Source: Hydrogenophaga sp.
GTDB lineage: Bacteria; Pseudomonadota; Gammaproteobacteria; Burkholderiales; Burkholderiaceae_C
Direction of reading: 5' to 3'
DNA length: 44,308 nt
Assembly: GCA_020048405.1 (NCBI GenBank)
Contig: JAIFMP010000052.1
Span: 1-44,308, forward strand
Positions 33,359 through 44,308 of the stretch are shown here, piece after piece. The notes beneath the pieces were generated by a model. The model was not told the origin of the DNA and made no database searches. It saw nothing but the letters and a program-made list of their open reading frames with translations. The stretch's first letter is position 1, and the number at the start of each line of letters is the position of its first letter. Position numbers and translations under genes: made by a program.

Positions 33359-33723
33359 TGCCCATTTCCCATGTACTGATCGTTGACGACTCCAAAACCG
33401 AACTGATGGTGTTGTCTGACCTGCTGACGCGCAACGGTTACTCCGTTCGCACCGCTGACTGCGCTGAAGAGGCGTTCAAGCGTTTGGCAGAGCACAAACC
33501 AGACCTCATCCTGATGGACGTGGTGATGCCCGGACAGAACGGGTTTCAGCTCACCCGGGCCATCTCGCGAGATCCTCAGTACGCGGGTTTGCCCATCATC
33601 ATGTGCACCAGCAAAAGCCAGGAAACCGATCGCGTTTGGGGCATGCGTCAGGGCGCTCGCGACTACATCACCAAGCCCGTGGACGGCAGCGAGCTCCTGT
33701 CCAAAATATCGGCGCTGGGCTGA
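33355..33723 (+). CDS. pilH: Twitching-motility response regulator PilH
   Basis: A second stand-alone CheY-like protein of 122 aa: VDDSKTE (10-16), phosphoacceptor Asp55 in LILMDVVMPGQNGF, and DYITKPVDGSELL with the conserved Lys. In Pseudomonas, PilH opposes PilG, acting as a phosphate sink or on retraction. Starts at a double ATG (33355/33358); the first gives ATGA overlap with pilG. Confidence 0.92.
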   Translation: MMPISHVLIVDDSKTELMVLSDLLTRNGYSVRTADCAEEAFKRLAEHKPDLILMDVVMPGQNGFQLTRAISRDPQYAGLPIIMCTSKSQETDRVWGMRQGARDYITKPVDGSELLSKISALG

Positions 33724-33734
33724 GGCCTGAATCC

Positions 33735-34268
33735 ATGGCCACCAGCACACGCCAGTCTCTGAAAGACCTCCAGGAACGTCTGGCCACCAGGCTGGCCGAT
33801 GCCAAGAAGGCGGGTGCCGAGGCTGCCTGGCTGGCGGTCGAGGCGGGCGGCGCACGTTACCTGTTGCCGTTGGTTCACGCGGGTGAGATTTTCCCGTTGC
33901 CTGCCATTCAGCCTGTGCCCCATACCCACCCGTGGTTTGTGGGCGTGACGGCGTTGCGGGGTGGGCTGGTGGGTGTCGTGAGCCTGGCTGGTTTGCTGTC
34001 TCCAGAAGGTGCCCTTGCTTCCGTAGCAACGCGACAGGAGGCCAAGCTGGTGGCGTTGAACGCCGCGCTGGGCGTGAATGCCGCGCTGTGGATAGACCGC
34101 ATGGTGGGTCTGCGGAACGCAAGCATGTTTGTTGGAGTAACGCCCCGCCAAGAGAACGATCCCCCGATGTGCTCGCAACGCCTGACCGACGCGCGGGGCG
34201 ACGTGTGGCAGGAGTTGAACCTGCAGGCCCTCGTTGAATGGCCAGAATTTTTGAGTGTGGTTGCCTGA
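33735..34268 (+). CDS. pilI: CheW-like adaptor PilI
   Basis: A 177-aa CheW-domain protein that couples PilJ to ChpA. Visible are ARYLLPLVHAGEIFPLPAIQ and HPWFVGVTALRGGLVGVVSL, the conserved CheW core, and NAALWIDRMVGLRN. It begins 11 bases after pilH with weak ribosome binding and is followed after 36 bases by pilJ. Confidence 0.88.
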   Translation: MATSTRQSLKDLQERLATRLADAKKAGAEAAWLAVEAGGARYLLPLVHAGEIFPLPAIQPVPHTHPWFVGVTALRGGLVGVVSLAGLLSPEGALASVATRQEAKLVALNAALGVNAALWIDRMVGLRNASMFVGVTPRQENDPPMCSQRLTDARGDVWQELNLQALVEWPEFLSVVA

Positions 34269-34304
34269 GCGGCACCCATCGACCGTCACAGAAGGTACCT
34301 AAAC

Positions 34305-36545
34305 ATGTCGGCATTCGAACGCATCCAGAACCTGTTCCGCAAAAAAGGCGATGCCAGTCCGCAGGCCGACTCCATGGTTTCCATGGATTTCGGTGGAGAT
34401 CCTGCTGCGCTCGGTGCGAGGGCAGCCCAGTTTGCCGATGATTTCCAGACCCGCATGAGCGGCGATGACCATGTCCAAGCCTTGGTGTCTGTGCCTTTGC
34501 TGGGCGCGCGCCCAGCCGAACAGCACCAGAGAACTCTGGCTGTGCTGCTGGCCGTCGGGTTGGTGGTGCTCGGTGGCGTGACACTGGTGGCGCTCGGCCA
34601 GTCTGACAAGGCCAGCCAGCAGGTGGCGGCCAGCGGGCAGGCGCTGATGCAGTCACAGCGCCTGGCCAAAAGTGTTTCACAGGCGTTGGTGGGCAACGGC
34701 CCGTCTTTCGACGAGGTGCGTGACAGCAGCGGCGTGTTGGGCAAGACCCTCCGGGCACTCAAGGACGGTGACCCTGGTATGTCCATTTCGCCTCTGCCGG
34801 GCGTTTATGGGGCTGACTTGGAATCGTTGACGCCACTGGTTGACAAAGCCGAGAAAAACGCGGCGCTCGTGCTGTCTCAGCAAAAAACCCTGATGCAGGT
34901 GGGGGACGCACTGCGAACCATCAACCGCCAGTCGTCCGACTTGCTTGAGATAGCGGAAACCGTTTCTTCCCTCAAGCTGCAGCAAGGGGCGCCAGCCGCC
35001 GAGCTGTCGGCAGCAGGCCAATTGGTGATGCTGACACAGCGCATCGGCAAGTCTGCCAACGAGTTTCTGACCATGGAAGGTGTCAGCCCCGAAGCGGTGT
35101 TTCTGCTGGGCAAAGACCTGAACTCGTTCAAGGAAATTGGCACGGGGTTGCTCAGCGGCAACGCCGAACTGCGGCTGTCGGCCGCTTCTGATGCACAGGT
35201 GCGTGAACGGCTGGAAGCCTTGCTCAAGCTGTATGAGGCCACCCGCACCGAGGCCGGTGCCATCTTGGGCAACCTGCAAGGCCTGGTGGCTGCCCGCGAA
35301 GCCCAGACCGCCATCGTGGCCGACAGTGAAGCTCTGCGCATGGGCCTGGAGAAGCTGCAGAGCAGCTTGTCGGGCCAAACCGGCCTGGGTGGCTTGCAGT
35401 TGATCACGCTGTTGGGTGCCGCAGTGTTTGCCCTGTTGTGCGCAGGTGGCCTGGCTTATGTTCAGCTGCAGGAAAGTCGGCAGCGCCAACTCGCTGCAGA
35501 AGCCCAGCGGCTGCACGCCGTGGACCTGGAGCAAGAAGCCAAGCGCGTGAACGACGCTAACCAAGCCGCCATTTTGCGGTTGATGAACGAACTGCAAAGC
35601 GTGGCCGAAGGGGATCTCACACAGGAAGCCACCGTGACGGAAGACATCACCGGAGCCATTGCCGACTCTGTGAACTACACGGTGGAGGAACTCCGTTCTC
35701 TGGTGGGCAACGTGCAAAACACCGCGGCCCGGGTGGCGCAGACCACTTCGATGGTGGAAAACACGTCCACCGAGCTGTTGGCCGCGTCGTCCGAGCAGCT
35801 GCGTGAGATCCGGGAAACAGGTCAGTCGGTGCTCGACATGGCGCAGCGCATCAACCAGGTGTCTGGTCAGGCGCAGGAATCGGCCCTCGTGGCGCGCCAG
35901 TCTCTGGAGGCCGCTGAGTCTGGCTTGCAGGCGGTACAAAACACCATTGGCGGTATGAACGCCATCCGCGACCAGATCCAGGAAACCTCCAAGCGCATCA
36001 AACGCTTGGGCGAGTCGTCGCAGGAAATCGGCGAAATCACCGAATTGATTTCAGACATTACCGAACAAACCAACGTGTTGGCTCTGAACGCAGCCATTCA
36101 GGCTGCCTCCGCCGGCGAAGCTGGACGCGGCTTCTCGGTGGTGGCCGAAGAGGTGCAGCGGTTGGCCGAGCGTTCTGGCGATGCGACGCGCCAGATTGCG
36201 GCGCTCGTGAAAGCCATTCAGACCGACACACAGGATGCCGTGGCTGCCATGGAACGGTCCACCCAGGGCGTGGTCGAGGGGGCTCGCCTGTCAGACAACG
36301 CCGGTTCAGCTCTGACGGAAATCGACAGCGTGTCGCGACGCTTGGCCTTGCTGATTGAACAGATTTCCGACTCTGCCATCCGCGAAGCTGAATCGGCCAA
36401 CGAAGTGGCCAGCAACATCCAGCACATTTTTGCCGTGACCGAGCAAACCGGTGAGGGCACACGTTCCACGGCCCAGCAGGTGCGGGAGTTGTCGCGCATG
36501 GCCGAGGAGCTGCGGCAGTCGGTGGCCCGTTTCAAAATCGTCTGA
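34305..36545 (+). CDS. pilJ: Methyl-accepting chemotaxis protein PilJ
   Basis: Membrane chemoreceptor of 746 aa. TM1 AVLLAVGLVVLGGVTLVALG near residues 78-97; a periplasmic part with two related PilJ-type helical bundles (LAKSVSQALVGN, and later MLTQRIGKSANEFLTM); TM2 LLGAAVFALLCAGGLAYVQL near 365; HAMP-like linker; signalling hairpin ISDITEQTNVLALNAAIQAA (key region 585-605) and GRGFSVVAEEVQRLAERSG. Closely spaced with pilI and chpA. Confidence 0.94.
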   Translation: MSAFERIQNLFRKKGDASPQADSMVSMDFGGDPAALGARAAQFADDFQTRMSGDDHVQALVSVPLLGARPAEQHQRTLAVLLAVGLVVLGGVTLVALGQSDKASQQVAASGQALMQSQRLAKSVSQALVGNGPSFDEVRDSSGVLGKTLRALKDGDPGMSISPLPGVYGADLESLTPLVDKAEKNAALVLSQQKTLMQVGDALRTINRQSSDLLEIAETVSSLKLQQGAPAAELSAAGQLVMLTQRIGKSANEFLTMEGVSPEAVFLLGKDLNSFKEIGTGLLSGNAELRLSAASDAQVRERLEALLKLYEATRTEAGAILGNLQGLVAAREAQTAIVADSEALRMGLEKLQSSLSGQTGLGGLQLITLLGAAVFALLCAGGLAYVQLQESRQRQLAAEAQRLHAVDLEQEAKRVNDANQAAILRLMNELQSVAEGDLTQEATVTEDITGAIADSVNYTVEELRSLVGNVQNTAARVAQTTSMVENTSTELLAASSEQLREIRETGQSVLDMAQRINQVSGQAQESALVARQSLEAAESGLQAVQNTIGGMNAIRDQIQETSKRIKRLGESSQEIGEITELISDITEQTNVLALNAAIQAASAGEAGRGFSVVAEEVQRLAERSGDATRQIAALVKAIQTDTQDAVAAMERSTQGVVEGARLSDNAGSALTEIDSVSRRLALLIEQISDSAIREAESANEVASNIQHIFAVTEQTGEGTRSTAQQVRELSRMAEELRQSVARFKIV

Positions 36546-36607
36546 CGCACTGAATCCACCCTGCAACGGCCCACAGTCAACAGTTCGCACAACGGCGCGC
36601 CCGCTCT

Positions 36608-42655
<6,048 letters not shown>

Positions 42656-42665
42656 GGGTTGCGTA

Positions 42666-44165
42666 TCAGTTCGGGGTTTTTTTCACCACGCCGTAGCGCT
42701 TGAGCGTGGCCTCGCGCGCTGCAGCGTGGTCCACGATGGGCATGGGGTAGTTCTGCCCCAGCACCACCCCGGCAGAGGCCAGTTCCAGCGGCTTGGCCAG
42801 CCAGGGCGCGTGGATGGCGTTGTTCGTCAGCCCGGCCAGCGCCGGCACGTAGCGGCGGATGAAGCGGCCTTCGGCATCGAACTTTTCGCTCTGGTTCGTG
42901 GGGTTGAAGATGCGGAAGTACGGCTGCGCGTCACACCCGCTAGAGCTGGCCCATTGCCAGCCACCGTTGTTGGCGGCCAGGTCGAAGTCGTTGAGCTTTT
43001 CGGCAAAGTAGCGCTCGCCCCAGCGCCAGTCCAGCCCCAGGTCCTTGCACAGAAAACTGGCTGTCACCATGCGCAGGCGGTTGTGCATGTAGCCCGTCTG
43101 GTTGAGTTGCGCCATGGCTGCGTCCACCAGCGGGTAGCCGGTGCGTCCTTCGCACCAGGCGGCAAACAATGTCTCGGCGTGTTTGCCATGCTCCCACTTG
43201 ATGGCGTCGTACTCCGGCTTGAAGCTGTGCCCCATCATGCGCGGGTGGTTGGCCAGAATCTGGTGGTAAAAATCGCGCCAGATCAACTCACTCAGCCAGG
43301 TGCTGGCCCCAGCGTTGCCCTGCAGGTGCAGGGCGTAGGCCAGCGAGGCCAGCGCGCGGATGGACACCGTGCCAAACCGCAGGTGCACTCCCAGGTAGCT
43401 GGGGCCTTTCACGGCCGGGAACTCGCGCGCATGTTGGTAGTGGTCGATGCGCTGCACAAAGTCTTCCAGCAGCGTGGCAGCTCCCGTGCTGCCCGGCAAG
43501 ATGCGCAGGGCAGGCAGGTTGGTGTGCTCGAACCCGATGTCAGCCAATGTGGGCACGCCCGGCGCCGGGTGAGTTGGCAGGGCGTTGGCCAGCGACGCGG
43601 CGTAGCGGCGGGTGGGGTAGGCCTTCAGGTGGAAGTCGGTGAGCTGCTTCAGCCACGCGTTTTTGTAGGGCGTGAACACCCCGAACGGGCGACCTTGCTG
43701 CGTCAGCACCTCTTGCCGTTCAAACACCACATGGTCTTTGAATGTGTACAGCGCCACGCCGTGGTGCGCCAGGTGGCCGCGCAACTGGGCGTCCCGGGCG
43801 AGGGCGTCTGGCTCGTCGTCATGATTGCAAAAAACGGCCGTGGCGCATGACTGGTGAACAAAGTTCGCTATTGCTTCTTTTGCGTCTCCGTACGCCACCA
43901 ACAGCCGAACGTCAGCGTGGCCGTGGGCTTGGCCCAGTTCGCGCAGTTGGCAGTCCAGGTCCACCAGGCTCTCGCGGATGAACTCCACCCGCCGGTCGGC
44001 GCGGGGCAGGGGATCGAGGATGGCGCGGTCAAACACAAACACGCACCACACCTGCCTGCAGGTTTTCAGGGCGTGGTAGAGCGCGGCATTGTCGGTGGTG
44101 CGCAGGTCGCGGCGGAACCACATCAGCCCCCGGTCGTGGGGGCTCAGGGTGTGGTGGTGGGGCAT
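42666..44165 (-). CDS. phrB: Deoxyribodipyrimidine photo-lyase (cryptochrome/photolyase family)
   Basis: Light-dependent DNA repair flavoenzyme of 499 aa. The N-terminal antenna domain starts GLMWFRRDLRTTDNAALYHA; the FAD domain includes STWLSELIWRDFYHQILANH, GRTGYPLVDAAMAQLNQTGY and MHNRLRMVTASFLCKDLGL, and ends DFDLAANNGGWQWASSSGCD and FNPTNQSEKFD. These are class I CPD photolyase features. Convergent with chpA (10 bp apart) and divergent from yqgE. Confidence 0.95.
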   Translation of the reverse strand: MPHHHTLSPHDRGLMWFRRDLRTTDNAALYHALKTCRQVWCVFVFDRAILDPLPRADRRVEFIRESLVDLDCQLRELGQAHGHADVRLLVAYGDAKEAIANFVHQSCATAVFCNHDDEPDALARDAQLRGHLAHHGVALYTFKDHVVFERQEVLTQQGRPFGVFTPYKNAWLKQLTDFHLKAYPTRRYAASLANALPTHPAPGVPTLADIGFEHTNLPALRILPGSTGAATLLEDFVQRIDHYQHAREFPAVKGPSYLGVHLRFGTVSIRALASLAYALHLQGNAGASTWLSELIWRDFYHQILANHPRMMGHSFKPEYDAIKWEHGKHAETLFAAWCEGRTGYPLVDAAMAQLNQTGYMHNRLRMVTASFLCKDLGLDWRWGERYFAEKLNDFDLAANNGGWQWASSSGCDAQPYFRIFNPTNQSEKFDAEGRFIRRYVPALAGLTNNAIHAPWLAKPLELASAGVVLGQNYPMPIVDHAAAREATLKRYGVVKKTPN

Positions 44166-44223
44166 GGTGTGTGGGGCCGTGGCGTGGCCTGTGGCTTGCA
44201 GGGGGGTCGCCTAAAATCAGGGC

Positions 44224-44308
44224 ATGTCCGACGATTCTGCCCGCATCAACCTCACCAACCATTTCCTGATCGCCATGCCCAGCATGCAGGACGAGGTTTT
44301 TGGCCGCA
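44224..44308 (+). CDS. yqgE: YqgE/AlgH family protein (5' end only)
   Basis: An ATG at 44224 begins SDDSARINLTNHFLIAMPSM followed by QDEVFG, the conserved opening of the UPF0301/YqgE family; 28 codons are present before the right edge. Function poorly known; often next to ruvX. Divergent from the photolyase gene with 58 bp between the starts. Confidence 0.85.
   Translation, partial: MSDDSARINLTNHFLIAMPSMQDEVFGR

Noticed and set aside
42726-43850. Long plus-strand frame opposite the photolyase
   Set aside because: Antisense of conserved photolyase domains, no motif of its own.

Overview
The window looks like a chromosomal segment of a high-GC betaproteobacterium, most likely in the Comamonadaceae (Acidovorax/Hydrogenophaga/Rhodoferax type). 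This is inferred from gene content and order (ypjD divergent from ffh, dusB-fis-purH, pilSR-ampD, pilGHIJ-chpA), from protein similarity recalled from those families, and from scattered TAGCTG-type intergenic repeats. No tRNA, rRNA, CRISPR array or transposase was found.

Layout. (1) 1-4865, minus strand: ypjD-like cytochrome c assembly gene, a small PP0621-type protein, the pilS/pilR two-component pair for type IV pilus transcription, and ampD, which runs off the left edge. (2) 4922-9566: ffh, a membrane protein, a methyltransferase and miaB. miaB lacks about 22 nt near its start and is frameshifted. (3) 9567-10493: a scarred stretch with a bidirectional terminator, a tmRNA-3'-end-like scrap, and an enoyl-CoA hydratase gene truncated and joined out of frame to the tail of another gene. 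(4) 10564-17095: DUF3108, M61 peptidase and DUF3429 genes in an overlapping operon, then dsbC, a ubiH-type hydroxylase, and a divergent MOSC protein. (5) 17165-18259: ychF. (6) 18240-24717: a 6.46-kb integrative element inserted in the 3' end of ychF, bounded by a perfect 16-bp direct repeat. (7) 24824-32914: an MFS transporter, a YqaA-like protein, dusB, fis, purH, a conserved hypothetical, hemL, a thiD-type kinase and rubredoxin. (8) 32966-42655: the Chp/Pil chemosensory cluster pilG-pilH-pilI-pilJ-chpA (pilL). (9) A photolyase gene and the start of yqgE at the right edge.

The most interesting region is the integrative element. It carries a tyrosine integrase, arrays of AACCGGGTA repeats inside both ends (probable integrase arm sites), a truncated alpA, a divergently transcribed small regulator with a palindromic promoter, and a 109-aa protein made of two repeats. 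Its cargo is a tightly overlapping operon: a 40-aa ORF, a TIGR04255-like protein, a 186-aa unknown protein and a HEPN-like protein, joined by GTGA, ATGA and TTGA overlaps. A DUF5677-like gene with an R-x5-H motif follows. A compact mobile island, a HEPN-type candidate effector and translationally coupled partners together suggest an undescribed toxin-antitoxin or anti-phage module. That function is inference.

Type IV pilus control occurs at both ends of the window: transcription by PilS/PilR on the left and chemosensory control by PilGHIJ-ChpA on the right. Most remaining genes are housekeeping.
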